Numbered from the stretch's first letter, positions 1 through 12,324 are shown. The stretch: DNA of 64,000 bases from Phyllostachys edulis (GCA_036346405.1 CM070557.1:54566016-54630015); one strand, 5' to 3'. Notes: generated by a model not told the origin, from the sequence alone. Translations and numbers: made by a program.

Positions 1-500
1 ATACACGTGTTGAATTGACATAATTTTGACTTTCCAGATGTATGTTAGCAGTCTGATTGATGTCAAATATGCAACGAACATTTTTTCCAGGCTATAATTG
101 TTCAGAGGGACATGGTTGATGTACAATGTTTCTCCCATTTCTTTGGTGTATGGTCTCATTCATATATATTTCTATTGTCTCACATTCCATTTAACTTGAT
201 CCTAAGAAATCTGTAAAGAAGTTTTAGAAAATTGTGTGCAAATACAAAGGATTAAGATACAATCCAACTAGGAAAGGAATTCCTTCCTAACTCAATACGA
301 GACTGACAACACAACATATGTACATTCATATGGTCTAAACAAATTTGGGGGGAAAATTCTATAATTTGTGTACAAATACATAGGAGAAAGACACAAATAC
401 AATTGAAGTATTACAACAAGGAGTAATATAGTCTATTTGCCTCTAATCCTCTCTCGTATGGTTTTTGAAGTCAACCTATTAGCAAACACTTTCTTGATAT

Positions 501-572
501 AGCTCCAGATTCTCAGAGAAGTGGATTATTAGAGAATCAGAAGCAGAATCTAAAAAATAAGAATCTGGAGCT
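501..572. repeat. Inverted repeat, Tourist-like MITE remnant
   Basis: A perfect 13-bp inverted repeat (agctccagattct at 501-513, complement at 560-572) closes a 46-bp loop. The flank continues as ctctaccaaacaaggcct, a style common at the ends of grass Tourist-like MITEs. Seen: the inverted repeat. Inferred: MITE origin. No clean target duplication was found. Confidence 0.35.
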
Positions 573-718
573 CTACCAAACAAGGCCTAAAAATACTTGA
601 AGTCTTGTTTGCTTTCACAATTTGATTTGCTTTAAGGGATTTTTTTCATCAGTGATTGACTCACTCATCTTAAGGTGTACACTAGCTGGCTATCGTGGCA
701 TAATCAATAGCTGGAGAT

Positions 719-884
719 TGGGGCGGACCCATATCGAAAAATGAGCGGGAGCACGAGTGGACTATCTGGGCATCTCTGCTGGGTTGAGCGGGGGCACAAG
801 TGATCAGACCTTGAACTACTCCACAGTAAACTAAAATTTGAGTAGGAGCCTGACCCCCGCTCAGCCTTCTTTGGGTCCACCCCT
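719..884. mobile_element. Small MITE with 13-bp terminal inverted repeats
   Basis: The ends tggggcggaccca and tgggtccacccct are inverted repeats with 11 of 13 matches. They are flanked by agctggagat on the left and aactggaggt on the right, an imperfect 8-10 bp target duplication that would fit a hAT- or Mutator-type MITE. The interior has no coding capacity. The superfamily is uncertain because the duplication has mutated. Confidence 0.4.
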
Positions 885-1128
885 AACTGGAGGTGATCGA
901 GAAACCACTTCTTGGTAGGGTGGTGCACAAGCAAGTGTGCATCTAGTAGGAACTTTATGAAGTCGTGAATTTATCCTCGGTTTTCGAATTTCTAGGCGCG
1001 TGCTTAGTGGGCGCATTCGCGTGTGTGCGCACGTGTGGTGTGCATGCATAGTGGTGGTGCTTGTCCATGTGGGTCTTTCCTGTAATCGCAAAAAAAAGGA
1101 GTTGGTTTTATTTCAGAAAAAGAACAAG

Positions 1129-2834
1129 TGTAGGATCAAGAATAACCGACTAGAGGGGGGTGAGTAGTAGGTTTTTAAACTTTTTAACAATTTAACAATT
1201 TAAGCCAATTAATAACTTAGTCTAAACAAGTTATACTTCTAGCTAGGCACTTTAATCACAATAAACAAGCTAGAAATATAAATACAAAAATGTAAAGACT
1301 AGAAATAACCACAATGAGACAACGATGTTTTCCCGTAGTATCGAAGACTTGCCGGTCTTCACTAGTCCACGTTGAGGAAGCTTGACAACTCAAGCCGGCT
1401 CCACGAATTAAGCCTTCCCTCGATCACTATGATTGTTCTTCCTCCGCTCCGGAGATGGCGAACACCAAACCACTCACAAACTTGCACCGGGCCTCTTCAC
1501 AATCTTCTTGAAGAGATCACCGTGCTCCACCGCCAAGGCCGTCTAGGAGTTTGGCAAAAACTCCAAGAGTAACAAACCAAGACCTTTGCTTGACGGCGCT
1601 CAAGTGCAATAGGATCAATCTAGAATGAATTTATGCACTTGAATGAACTCAACTATCAACCAATGAATGCACAAGAGAATTTTGGGTGTTGAGTGAATGC
1701 ACTTGGCTCTCAAGGCTCTAAGGATGTTAAATGTTCACTAGCAACCTGTCCAAGGGCAGTTGGGGGGTATTTATAGCCCCCACCAACAATTATGACCATT
1801 GGGGACTAAATCCCCAACTTTCAGCCAGATTCGGTACAACCTGCGTTAAGAACCCGGTTGAACCGCACTTTTGTCGTCAAGTCCAGAACGGCTAGAACGG
1901 CGGCATTAATTACTCGACATAGCCGTTGGAAATTGCCGTCCCAGACAACCGCCAAGTAACTTACGGATAATCAAGATCGCCCGATTGAACCGCATTGAAG
2001 CGCAGACAACCGATCGTGGGGTTTTCAAATCGCTAAAATGACAAGCTCTCGGAAAATATGAACCGCCTTATAAGAATCCAGATAATCAAGAACGCGTTCA
2101 ACCGCTTCCCAAATGCGGTTCAACCGAAAATCACAGAGAGCTCGGTCGAAATTACATCTGTTACGGTTTTCTTGAACCGCCATATAAAATCGGTTCACCA
2201 AAAATCGATGCAAATGATTCTCGCCATGGTTCAACCGAAAACTAAAGAGAGGTTCTGAGCCAAAATGCAATCGGTTTTGTTTTTATTCAACCGCCAACTA
2301 ATTTTGAACGACCAAGAATGCGGTTGCACCGCCCAAGAGTCGGTCCGAACGCATTAGCGCCGATTGGCTTTAGTCTACAAAATTCGGTACTATCGCCAAG
2401 TAAATCTCGGTCATATCAAGACAGAGCGGTACAACCAAGAACGATAATCATGTAGACTACCAATTTTAGACAAAGCGCACAAGGCTTTCAAATTAAAAGA
2501 GAATTCAAATGCATGCATGATCCTAAATTGATCCATATGGCACAAGAACATGCTATCAAGCTACTAGCCAAGATCCCTCTTAGTAGTACGGTATTTAACC
2601 TATAATCCAGTCTTCCAACCAAATCTCCTAAGACCGGTAAAACATAAAAGGATCCTAGACTACTTGTACGTTATCTTCAAGCCATGTAGATCTTCATGTT
2701 ATCCTTTGGCATGCATCTTTGCGTCATCAAATTTACCAATGGGACTTAACCTTGTAAATACTCAATAAACACGTTAATCCCATACATATTATCATTAATT
2801 ACCAAAACAATTTTTAGGGGCCTAGATGCTTTCA
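1129..2834 (-). mobile_element. Solo LTR (Copia-like), minus orientation
   Basis: The segment begins tgtaggatcaag and ends gatgctttca, so on the minus strand it reads TG...CA. It is bounded on both sides by the 5-bp duplication acaag (1124-1128 and 2835-2839). The minus-strand 3' end carries the run tcaccccccctctagtcgg-like sequence shared with other LTRs in this window, a mark of SIRE/Maximus-type grass Copia LTRs. There is no primer site, coding domain or second LTR, so this is a solo LTR left by recombination between two LTRs. The middle (1840-2470) is rich in ggttcaaccgc/gcggttgaacc motifs in both directions. Confidence 0.85.
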
Positions 2835-2982
2835 ACAAGGGAAGGTGATTTTGTAAAAAAAAAAAAAAAGGAGTCGGTACATGGTCTTTGCCAAATATTA
2901 GGCATTTGTTGACTTTTTTATAGGGCGTATCTGTTGACTTGTTGCTCCTTTTTCCTTTGCATTATTTTCAAGTACCATCCTT

Positions 2983-2992
2983 CTATATAAAA
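2983..2992 (+). promoter_or_regulatory. TATA box before a CT-rich leader
   Basis: The sequence tatataaaag lies about 30 bp ahead of a region that turns abruptly GC- and CT-rich, the usual look of a grass core promoter. It is the nearest upstream promoter candidate for the broken MORN-repeat gene. The link is inferred from order and strand only. Confidence 0.4.
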
Positions 2993-3009
2993 GGGGGCTC
3001 ACTTGAAGC

Positions 3010-3691
3010 TCAGGGAGGGTGGCCACGTTAGTGTTTTTTTATGCGCCATCGGATTTCGCTCGGCTGCGTCCACGTCCATCCGATGGGACCTGGGCTTCCT
3101 CGGCGCGCATTGTCTCAGCTCGCGACACGTGGGCATGTCATGGCGGTCCACCGTCTTCCCAGAACGCCTCGTTCGTTCTTCCTCCTCTCCTCGTGACCCA
3201 CGCCATCTCCGCTTTTTCTCGTTCCCCTCTCTCCCCTCCCTCACCTCCCACGATGGCTGCCTCCTCCCTGCTCCTCCATCTCCCCTCCTCGTCCCTCCAC
3301 CTCCCCTGCAGACCCTCTCTGTTAGCGTTGTTGCTCCGTCCCAACCTCCCACCCCGTCGCTGGCTCCTCCCTGCTCTGCCCTCCTCCTCCCCTACCCATT
3401 CCTCTGCCTCCCCTACCACCTCTCTTCACTGGCACTACCGCTCCCTCGCTGCCTCCTTCCCGCTATGCTCTCCTCCGCCTCCCCTCCCCATCCCTCTCCC
3501 TTGCCTGCCGCCTCTCTCCACTGCTCATCTCCCATTTTTCCCATGTCGGTTGCACATTTTTTAGGGGATGTTTTTGTTTATTTTGTACATTCGAGGGCCC
3601 CTCCTACATGGATCTGTGCGGGTTTTGTTTGGTCCGAATTTCTGCCTTTGTGTTTGACTTGTTTTTGGTTGTCGTGGGTGTTCTTCGGTTG
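3010..3691 (+). other. CT-rich leader / possible first exon
   Basis: This is a pyrimidine-rich, CpG-containing stretch typical of a grass 5' UTR or first exon. An open frame from the ATG at 3252 gives a Ser/Leu/Pro-rich peptide that superficially resembles a plastid transit peptide. Several frames stay open because of base composition, so no coding call is made. A solo LTR cuts the segment at 3691; the host sequence resumes at 5474 with another CT-rich stretch that looks intronic. Confidence 0.3.
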
Positions 3692-5473
3692 TGTAGGATC
3701 GGAAAGGCGACTAGAGGGGGGTGAATAGGAGCACGAATCCTTTTTCACCTAGTTTGAATTCGACACGATTTTCACTTCAATAGCTATGAGAGCTATGAAG
3801 ATCAAAGAACAAGTACAGCAGAAGACTTGTGTTGAATCCAACCTAAAATCCCAAAGCAAAAGACATAAAAACTCAAACCCTAAATGAGTCTGCGGTCGAC
3901 CGCAGTGCACCGAAGGGGTCCGACCGGATAATTGCGGTCTCGATCACTGGGCGGTCGACCAAGATTATAGAATCGGTCCGACAGACTCGACGATGAATGT
4001 AATGCATGTACCAAAACCGAGACTCAAATCGATCTAACTTTTGATCTACACAACTAAACTCCACCAAAATTGAGACACACCTTCTCTAAGATATTAGGAA
4101 CCTATTCCAGTTGAGGATCGTGAAGATCCATGCCAAAGTTCCTATCTTTTTCAGTTTGAACGAAAGGTGCTTCAAAACCGAGTTAAAATCGAAATATGAT
4201 CTAACGTCTTACTCGTGGGTGATTGATGATCAAAATGATCCTAGATGTGTTCCCACATATCACAGCAAGCAAAATCACGGCAAGAAATAAGGAGAAATCT
4301 TGCGGATCAAAGAATGACTCAAAATCACTAAATAGAGAGAAAGAACATAAGGAGACTCATCTTTGAGAAATCATGCATAGATTGATTTGGGATTGAGAGG
4401 GTTTACAGCCACTCCATCCAGGAGGACAAGAGCTCAATCCATGAGCACACACTCAACTCAACTCTCTAGAGACCTAACCTCTCCCCTTTCTTTCTAAACC
4501 CTAAAACACACTAGGGTTTTTCCAAATGAAGTGCTTAAGGGTGCTGGACAGCAACTACCCCTATTTATAGTGGAGGCTTAGCTTCTAAGAGAGTAAACCC
4601 TAATGGGCTCCCGTTAAGCCCACACACAAACGGGTTACACACGCACGCATTTTAAAGCGTCGTCTTCATCTCCTCTTGACCTAAACCACTTCTCCATGCG
4701 TCGTCTCACGCCATGGTTTAGCCAAAAGGTTACTAAGGCGGTATTTGGTAAAATTACCAAAATACCCCTTCTCGATCCTTCTCCGAAGATCGAGTCCAAT
4801 CTTGGTGAAGAAATCGCCTGCTTCGCCACGTGTAGTTTGATCAATGGCTCTCATCATGTCGGCAAGTCTCTCCCGTTCGGCTCCCGCCGAAACCACCATG
4901 GCACTTGCACCGACCTCCGCGCCGCTTGATCCAACCCGTCGCACCGAACTGCCCGTTCGGTCATCCTTGTCCATTCTGTGCCATGCTTGAGTCAATTGAC
5001 CTCACCCGACATCCTCGATCGTTCTGAACCTCAGCTCTCTAAGTTTAGTCCCGATCACCCTCGCCGTTGACCTCCAAGCAACCTGCACAGCAATAGACCA
5101 AGAAATCGTTTCCGGGAACAAGTTCTTCACAACTTGACCCACGTTAGTGAAAACATGCATCATGCAACACATATACACTGAAGCCTATGAACTTGACCTA
5201 ACCCAAAGCCAAATCTCCAAAATGGCCGATGAACAGTATAAAATCGGTCAAACCGCCATTCAATGGCCGATCTGATCGCAGTCGGCTCGACCACGCTTTG
5301 AACGCCGGCTCGACCGCTTTCGATCCGACCACGCCTTGAAGGCTTGGCTCGACCGCACTTGACTCGACAAATTTTCAACCTTTGACGAAAACGCGTGATT
5401 CGACAAACCTATAACGACATTACCAATTGTAACATCATCCTAAGATCATGAGCATATCCCCATGATATCCACA
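3692..5473 (-). mobile_element. Solo LTR (Copia-like), minus orientation
   Basis: The plus-strand ends are tgtaggatcgga and gatatccaca (TG...CA), bounded by a perfect 5-bp duplication ggttg at 3687-3691 and 5474-5478. It is the same family as the forward-oriented LTR at 34148-36141: both carry catgatcttaggatgatg-type starts, a gaatagg...cgtgctcc block and the ccccccctctagtcgcctttc end. There is no internal domain. The insertion sits in the leader or first intron of the MORN locus. Confidence 0.88.
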
Positions 5474-6150
5474 GGTTGTTTCCTTCCCTTCTAGACTCCT
5501 CCTGCTTTTTCTACGTTTTTTTGGGTTTCTTGTTTGATTAATAGGTAGAAATTTCTTTTGAGTCCAGTTGCTTATTCTCCGATTTTAGGTTCTGATTTCT
5601 TGTTCCATGGGTGAGAGCGGATTTCTTTGTGAGGGTATGCCTATTTATTTCAGTTGAACCTTTTGCTTGCTTTCATATTTTTAGGAAATTGTCTCTGGGT
5701 GAAAATATTCCTGTTCAATACCATCTTTGTTATATGTATGGGCTGATGAGTATTACATATTTATATTTGAGGACTTCGTGCATTCTGCTGTACTATATGA
5801 TTTGTCACAATAGGAGCGTAATTTCTGGAGCAAGGACCCTGGTTTTGGCATTGCACAATCGTGGGCTAATGAGCGTACAACATATGGAAGCAACCAAAAC
5901 AAAGAGCTTGATATTATCACTCTGCTTGTTGGTGTAGAATCTCCTGAAGTTTAGTATGATCATTCTCCAGGTACACAGTCTGAAACTCCTAATGCTACCT
6001 ATAGCACATCGATAGTTACTGGACATGCTGCCTTCTGAGTATCGTTTTCTGTTGTTGGTTTGGAGAAAGTGATGGAGATATGTAGTTTTGCAGTGGCATA
6101 TCATGACAACGTGGCTCCATTACCAGCTGGGATGCATTGATGCTCGTTAG

Positions 6151-6186
<36 letters not shown>

Positions 6187-6597
6187 AAATGGGCTTTCCA
6201 TGTAAGTCATTTGTGCACTATCGAGCTAGACTGGCAAGGGCATTTGTGCTACAACTTGTTTTTTTATTTGGTTCATGAGGTGTTCAACAACCTGATGTCT
6301 TCTTTTTCGGCCATGTTTCGGTGATAAAATTTCAATTTGAAACCAATACACTAAACTTATTTTTAACCTATCTTTGGAAATATTGTCCATCTGTAAGGAA
6401 AACAATTTCCATCTCCATCTCAATTTGGGGTGCAATTGTGTGCCTTAACTCTTACTTACGTAGGACTACGCACGGTCTAATATTTTGGCAGATAGTGTGC
6501 AAGAGCCTTCACATCTATGGACTGTGCTTCCCATTCTAAATTCATCAGCATGCTTGGGTTGCTGTATGATAATTGTAATCTATTATATTCCTTCTAG
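5474..6597 (+). other. Probable intron of the MORN locus
   Basis: The sequence is T-rich and intron-like on the plus strand, without a reading frame I can assign. It contains a CT microsatellite (6150-6186). The first recognised exon starts right after ccttctag at 6597. Further upstream coding exons may be present, but I could not identify them. Confidence 0.35.
6150..6186. repeat. (CT)n microsatellite
   Basis: An almost pure CT dinucleotide run of about 37 bp interrupted by a single ttt. It lies in a presumed intron. Confidence 0.9.
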
Positions 6598-7195
6598 GAT
6601 GCAGAAAAAGACCCAGAAAAGACATGCAGCCCCATAGTCAAAATACAGTTTGGAGGGCAAATTTACAGAGGGAGATGCCAAGAAGTTGTCCTTGAAGGAA
6701 ACGTGAAACTCTTTAAAGTACTTGCTCTTCCAGTTGGCTTGACACGAAGTGTAACTTTTCAAACAATCTTATTTTGTTAATCATTACAGGGGCATTTAAT
6801 CTACAATGATGGGAGCTTTTATGATGGACTCTCGAGGTATGGCAAGATAGCCAGTTTAGGGACGCTTTATTACAGCAACGATGAAGTATTCCATGGAACA
6901 TGGAGGGACAACCTTATTCATGGAAAGGTATGGCACACTATGTTGCTATATTGTACATGGCAATTATGAAATGGTCACATTAGAAATGGTCTCCATCTTT
7001 ACTAAAAAAAAAAGGATTAGGTCAAGCACCCTCTTTGTTATGGTAGATTATGGTGATTGTGATCTCATGTCCTATTTGATTATTCTCATTGTTATTTTAT
7101 GACCTCCTCTTGGTCTAGACCTCTCAAGTGCTTAGACCTTCCCCCATGTCCTTTGAACCTCCCCCTCGTTCATTTGGACCTCTCCGTGTCCTTCA

Positions 7196-7738
7196 GGACC
7201 TTCCTTGTTTAGATCTTGACCATTAAGACCTCCCCCTTTGGAGATCTTAGCTGTCAGGACCTCCCTTGTTTAGATCTTGACTGTTAAGACCTCCCCTTTG
7301 GAGATATGAGCTGTCAGGACCTCCCTTGTTTAGATCTTGACCGTTAAGACCTCCCCCTTTGGAGATCTTAGCCGTCAGGACCTCTCTTGTTTAGATCTTG
7401 ACCGTTAAGACCTCCCCTTTAGAGATCTTAGCCGTCAGGACCTCCCTTGTTTAGATCTTGACCGTTAAGACCTCCCCTTTGGAGATCTTAGCCGTCAGGA
7501 CCTCCCTTATTTAGATCTTGACCGTTAAGACCTCCCCCTTTGGAGATCCTAGCCGTCAGGACCTCCTTCGCTTTTGATCTTGACCGTTATGACCTCCCCT
7601 TTGGAGATCTTAACCGTCAGGACCTCCATTGTTTAGATCTTGATCGTTAGGACCTCCCTTGAGAGATCCTAGCCGTCAGGACCTCCTTCGCTTTTGATCT
7701 TGACCGTTAGGACCTCCCCTTTGTGGATCTGACTGTCA
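7196..7738 (+). repeat. Tandem repeat, nine units of about 60 bp
   Basis: Nine head-to-tail units each begin with ggacctcc and contain tagatcttgaccgtta, gacctcccctttggagat and end with agccgtca. Each 60-bp unit is itself two diverged 30-bp halves. The array lies inside the long LTR and has no reading-frame constraint. Confidence 0.9.
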
Positions 7739-7938
7739 GGACCTCCCCTTGTGGACCTGACCGTCAGGACCTCCCCTTTGTGGATCTGACCGTCAGGACC
7801 TCCCCTTGTGGATCTGACCGTCAGGACCTCCCCTTTATGGATCTGACCGTCAGGACCCCCCCCCTTTGTGGATCTGACCGTCAGGACCTCCCCTTGTGGA
7901 TCTGACCGTCTGGACCTCCCCTTGTGGATTTGACCGTC
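7739..7938 (+). repeat. Tandem repeat, seven units of 28-32 bp
   Basis: Seven units of the pattern ggacctccccttgtggatct followed by gaccgtca continue directly from the 60-bp array and derive from one of its halves. Length differences between units come from slippage in C and T runs. Confidence 0.9.
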
Positions 7939-10450
7939 AGGACCTCCCTTGACCTCTACGGGATCTCCTCTAGGTCTCCGCAGGACCTCCCCTCCGGGCT
8001 CTGACTGGTCTCATATGTCAATCACGCCTACTTTTCCTTATCCTTTGACCATGTACTTGGCACTTGGAAGTCTCCAAGCATTTAATGCCTGTTGTGCCGC
8101 ATTAAATGCTACCACCTTTTGGCAGCACCGAGCTATCTTTAGTTTCATCTTTTACCTGCTCCCATCTCCTCTTTTACCTACTCTTGAACACGTTTGCCTC
8201 TGGACTCTCCAGCTATTTAAGCTAGGGTAGCCCTTCATCTTTACCTTTTTCCGCATTCTCATTCTTTTGCTCACCCAACCAGTTCTCTAGACCTCCCTCT
8301 AACCATTGAGCCTCATTTGGCTAGCTCTCTGGATCCTCTCCCAAGCAGTCGGACCTCCTCTAGTCAGCCCTGTGGATCTCCTCCTGGCCATCAAACCTCT
8401 CTGTTGGCTTTAGTTTTATGTTTCTTTAGAGTTCTTTTGGTTTTTACTTGGCTTTGGTTTGATTTGTGCTGTTTTAACGTGTAGACCTCGACGTCTCTAG
8501 AGAGCCCGAGCTTTGTGAGGGAGAAGGCCTGTAAAGCTAAAGCTTTCAAGTAGGAGACAAGTTACACTCTTGATCATATTGCACCCATTATTTCAACCTA
8601 TATATATTCCATTTCAAATGTTAATGCATGCTTACTTTACTAAGTTATTTCAATACTGGTCTTTAAATTCATAGCTATACCTAAATCCTTTGTATGGCCA
8701 CTGTTGACCTTGAACCGAACATTTTGTCACCATAGGAAAACCTAGCTGCTACATTAGTGTGAACCAGGATCTTTGGAAAAACTTGATGCTTAGCCAAGCC
8801 TAGATCAATTCTTGTTTTGGGAAATTTCACTACCAAAGACCAATGTGTCAAATGTTTAATCCATGACATTGGGTTGTCATGGAGTTTTGTAAAAAGGTTT
8901 ATAAAAAGCAAACAAATGGAAAATTGGTTTAGACTGGAGCGAATTGATTGCTTGGTTGGTGCATGTCCATGCACGAGCTCAACTAGGGTAGAGTTGAGGC
9001 TCAGGGGTTCTGTGGAAGTCGCCCTAGCCAATTGAGGACCGGTCTTTGAGCCGCAACTTGCTATGCCTATAATGGGCTTTGCCTCACCGTACAACCACAT
9101 GTCTCTAGAATGGGGCGTGGGACCTGGCTAATTAATTTGCAAAGTTCTACTGCGGTTGTTCCACTTTGATGTGTGTTTGGTCTTTCATAACCTGTGTTTT
9201 CCCACTGGCGCAAGAGGGGTCTCAAAACCTGCGGATGGCTAGTCCAAAGGGGGCGAAACCTTAGCGAGGAGGGGCTGCGGTGGAACAATGCATTGTGAAG
9301 GCTTTGTCATGAACTCTAGACCTCTTACCTTCGGTAGTAAGAGGTGGCATTGATGAATGCCAAACAAACTAGAGGAATCATGTCATGTGGGTAAAGTATA
9401 CAACCTCTGTAGAGTGAAAACTATTCGAATAGCTGTGTCCACAGTCATGGACATGCTAGCAAAAGCCACTCAAAGTTAGATGTTGGATTTGTTTTTAAAA
9501 AGATTTTGGATAAGCTGGTTTTGGGATTTCTATCCCATGGGCATTGGGCGGGGAGCCTTGTGACAGGAGGGTATCCTTCACCACTTGTGATAAATGTTAT
9601 CCAACTGAAAACTGAGATTTGCAAAATGAACTTTACTTATGGTGATTGCCTTGAACTTAGTACTTGTATTTGAAATAAACTTGGCTTTATACAAATCAAC
9701 CATATTAAGCCTTCCTTTGAGATATCTATTTATGCATGTCATTCTGTTATTTGACGGGTGTAACTTGCGAGCATGGTTATTGTGCTCACTCTTGCTTGAT
9801 AACTGTTTTGAGTAGGGAAAGAAAGCCTTGAGGTGATCTGTGCAGTGGACCAAATGGTCCCGGACGACTAGGATGCACCCTCCAGCCGATTGCCTGTAGT
9901 GTATCGGGTGGCCTATTGTTTATCTTCCGCTGTGTTCTGGTTTGTCGGCTTGTATGTCTCCCCTTTTGTAAACAACTTTGTTGATATTAATAAAGCTCTC
10001 GTTGAAGTGTATGTTACCACTGTTGTATGCTGCGAAGAACTAGCTGTTGATCCTTGGGACTAGCTCGGTTCACACAGGTGAGCATGGGGTGATCCCTGAC
10101 CACCACGACCACCCTCGGGTCTAGTCGTGGGAGGTCTTTGGGGTGACCCTAGCCCTCCACGACCTCCCTCGGGACTAGTCGTGGGAGGACTTGGGCCACC
10201 TCAGGTCCCACGACCTCCTCAGGATTGGTCCTTCGACCTCTCTTGAGTTGGCTCGTGACTGTTGTGATCTCCCTGTGCCTCACACCCCCCTCTCGGTTAG
10301 GTCTCCCGACCTCTAGGAGATCCTGTTGGACCTCCTGGGCGGTCGTGGAGATGCCCCTGGGCGGTCCTACCGGACCTCCTGGGAGGTCCTGATGGACTTT
10401 CTAGGAGACCCTGGAGGACCTCTCGGGTGGCCTCTGGCCGGGGCGTTACA

Positions 10451-10666
10451 CATAGCGTGGCTGACGCACATGGCAGTCAAGCATATACTCCGGTATATTA
10501 CTGGTACATAGAGCTATGACTATCATTACACAAAGAAGTTAGAAGAGTCACGGTTTGTTGGCTACAACGATAGCGACATGGCCGACGACATCGACGACCG
10601 CAAGAGTACGACGGGCATTTGGGCTGCGTTAAGATCAAGAAAGCGCATCAAGGATTAGGGGGTGTT
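10451..10666 (+). pseudogene. Copia RNase H remnant
   Basis: The translation gives AVKHILRYITGT, then an in-frame stop, then HYTKKLEESRFVGYNDSDMA and DDRKSTTGI, the classical start of the Copia RNase H domain. It then jumps to a VKIKKAHQGLGG-type C-terminal tail, so the middle of RNase H is deleted. It joins the long LTR on the left and a short LTR on the right. The rest of this element (5' LTR, gag, integrase and most of RT) is missing. Confidence 0.75.
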
Positions 10667-11006
10667 TGTTGAATAATCCTTAATGCGTTATTTATTTTTT
10701 GTGTTTACTCTTGTAACGTTTCCGTTACCTTTGTTCATTAGCAGCAATCATGTGCATGGCACGTTGCAGGTTCATTAGCAGCAGTCATATGAATGTTGTT
10801 CATTGTGGCATTGATGTGTATTGATGTTTGCATGAAGCGTTACTCTTTCACGTGTGAATAAAAGAAGAGAAAAACTAGAAACGGCTACGGCAGTTGGGTA
10901 GCACCAAAAAAATCTGTCTTGCAAGTTCTTTCTTCTTCCAGTGCATATGTGTGTTTGTTCTGTTCCAGTGTGTTCGTGTGCGTAGACACCGGTGGGCAGG
11001 CTGACA
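10667..11006 (+). mobile_element. 3' LTR of the decayed Copia element
   Basis: It starts tgttgaataatcc immediately after the RNase H tail and a ggattagggggtgtt purine-rich stretch that fits a polypurine tract, and ends near ggctgaca, giving TG...CA. It contains a TATA-poor promoter-like middle and gtgaataaaag. The right border is placed by the start of the repeat block A at 11007. The 5' partner LTR and its target duplication are lost. Confidence 0.55.
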
Positions 11007-11600
11007 ATTCAGATCGTATGAACCTATCAGCATAGTTTTATCAAATACGACTATCAATCTGGATATTGGAGATATATTTGCTACCAAGAATCTATAATTG
11101 CTTTTCAGTTTCATGTGCATAGCTATTCTTCGTGTGAATTTTCCCCCCTTTCGTTTTGAAGTACCAAAATTCAGTCTCAAGGCTCATTGAAATGCTTCCA
11201 AATTTGTATTTTGATTGCTTACTATAACTAAACATGTACATGGCAATTATGAAATGGTCTCCATCTCTACTAAAAACAGGATTTGGTCAAGCACCCTCTT
11301 TGTTATGGCAGACTATGGTGATTGTCATCTCATGTCCTATTTGATTATTCTCATTGTTATTTTATGATAAATATTCCAATTGTGCGAGGCTATCAACATA
11401 GTTTGATCAAATACCACTGTCAATATGGATATTGGAGATATATTTGCTACCAAGAATCTATAATTGCTTTTCAGTTTCTTTTGCATAGCTATTCTTTGTG
11501 TGTGCATTTTTCCCCTTCCGTTTTAAAGTACCAAAATTCTGTCTCAAGGCTCATTGAAAAGCTTCCAAATTTTTATTTTGATTGCTTACTATAACTAAAC

Positions 11601-12324
11601 ATGTGCTCAGTGCTATACTATTCAAACTGTTGTTTTAGTTCTTGCTACTCAGTTCAATAGGGTGACTATAGATGTACCACTTTGGCTGTCAAGAGATATT
11701 AATATGCATTATGCTAGGTGAAGTTTACAATTCTGTGCTAATTTATTTTGCTCCTACATTTACACATTAATTCGGTTGCCATGAGGACACTAATGTTATA
11801 CTTTTTCTCTTGAAACCTAAAATTTATGCTCCACCATGTAATTTTCGATGCCTGTTCTCTATCCTATCACGTGTTCGTCTCGCCTGCCTTACGTTGTGTA
11901 CTTCCTCTTGTTTTCAGCTACATAAATGAATGTATTGTTTGACAGGACTATGCATACAAAATGAAATAGAAAACAAGGAGAGTCTGTTATGCAGTTGATA
12001 ATTAATTTATGTGCCTATTCATTGTTCATTACTATATGCTTAGTGGTTCTTACCTTTAGGATTTTGTCCATTATGCATTCTTCATGTTAAAGCTATTTAT
12101 CTTTATTGTGAAATATCCGGCCATAAAATATCAAAGCACCACTTACACCTACCCAAGATGCAAATTTGAGTTTTTTTGTTCTCATTTGAAGTTAGTTGGT
12201 AAAGATCTAATGGCAACATCTGATATGACATTAAATTTTGAACAAGAATTTTGTGTGTTGGATTGAATATTGCCACCGTCTTTCACATTCTTTGTGAAGT
12301 TCTAAGTTTTTCCTTTTTCTTTAG
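11601..12324 (+). other. Intron of the MORN locus, no further feature
   Basis: AT-rich intronic sequence between the tandem duplication and exon 3. It ends in a good branch/polypyrimidine region and tttctttag. I see no transposon ends in it. Confidence 0.45.

Larger units (their letters stand above)
1..1128. other. Intergenic DNA with MITE remnants
   Basis: No exon-like open frame with protein character is visible on either strand. The segment is AT-rich up to about 700 and contains a short inverted repeat (501-572) and a MITE-like unit (719-884). Both are listed separately. A near-direct repeat occurs around 235-265 and 360-400 (tgtgtgcaaatacaaagga and tgtgtacaaatacatagga), probably another decayed element. 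Confidence 0.5.
7106..10450 (+). mobile_element. 5'-truncated long LTR (Gypsy-like)
   Basis: This segment is homologous in the same orientation to the complete 3.8-kb LTR at 39105-42919. Both share gacctcc-rich first halves, the block around cttgatcatattgcaccca, the block tttgtatggccactgttga, and the terminal cgttaca. The right end is intact at 10450, followed by catag. The left end lacks the tgtaacattctg start, so the first several hundred bases are deleted. It is inserted in a Copia RNase H remnant. Assignment to Gypsy (long-LTR chromovirus style) is inferred from LTR length only. Confidence 0.7.
6952..11600 (+). repeat. 365-bp tandem duplication, first copy split by insertions
   Basis: Block B (6952-7105) is repeated at 11236-11367, and block A (11007-11235) is repeated at 11368-11600, each at roughly 90 percent identity by eye. 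The order B-[insert]-A-B-A shows an intronic tandem duplication with a unit of about 365 bp. The first unit was later opened by the Copia remnant and long LTR at 7106-11006. Shared landmarks include tggcaattatgaaatgg and caagaatctataattgc. Confidence 0.75.

Noticed and set aside
3003..3728. 241-codon plus-strand ORF and overlapping frames
   Set aside because: All three frames and the opposite strand stay open because of CT-rich composition, and the longest frame runs into the solo LTR at 3692.
7196..7938. Regular repeats with spacer-like halves, superficially like a CRISPR array
   Set aside because: Spacers are not unique: both halves of every unit are related, the genome is a plant's, and no cas gene is present. 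It is a minisatellite within an LTR.
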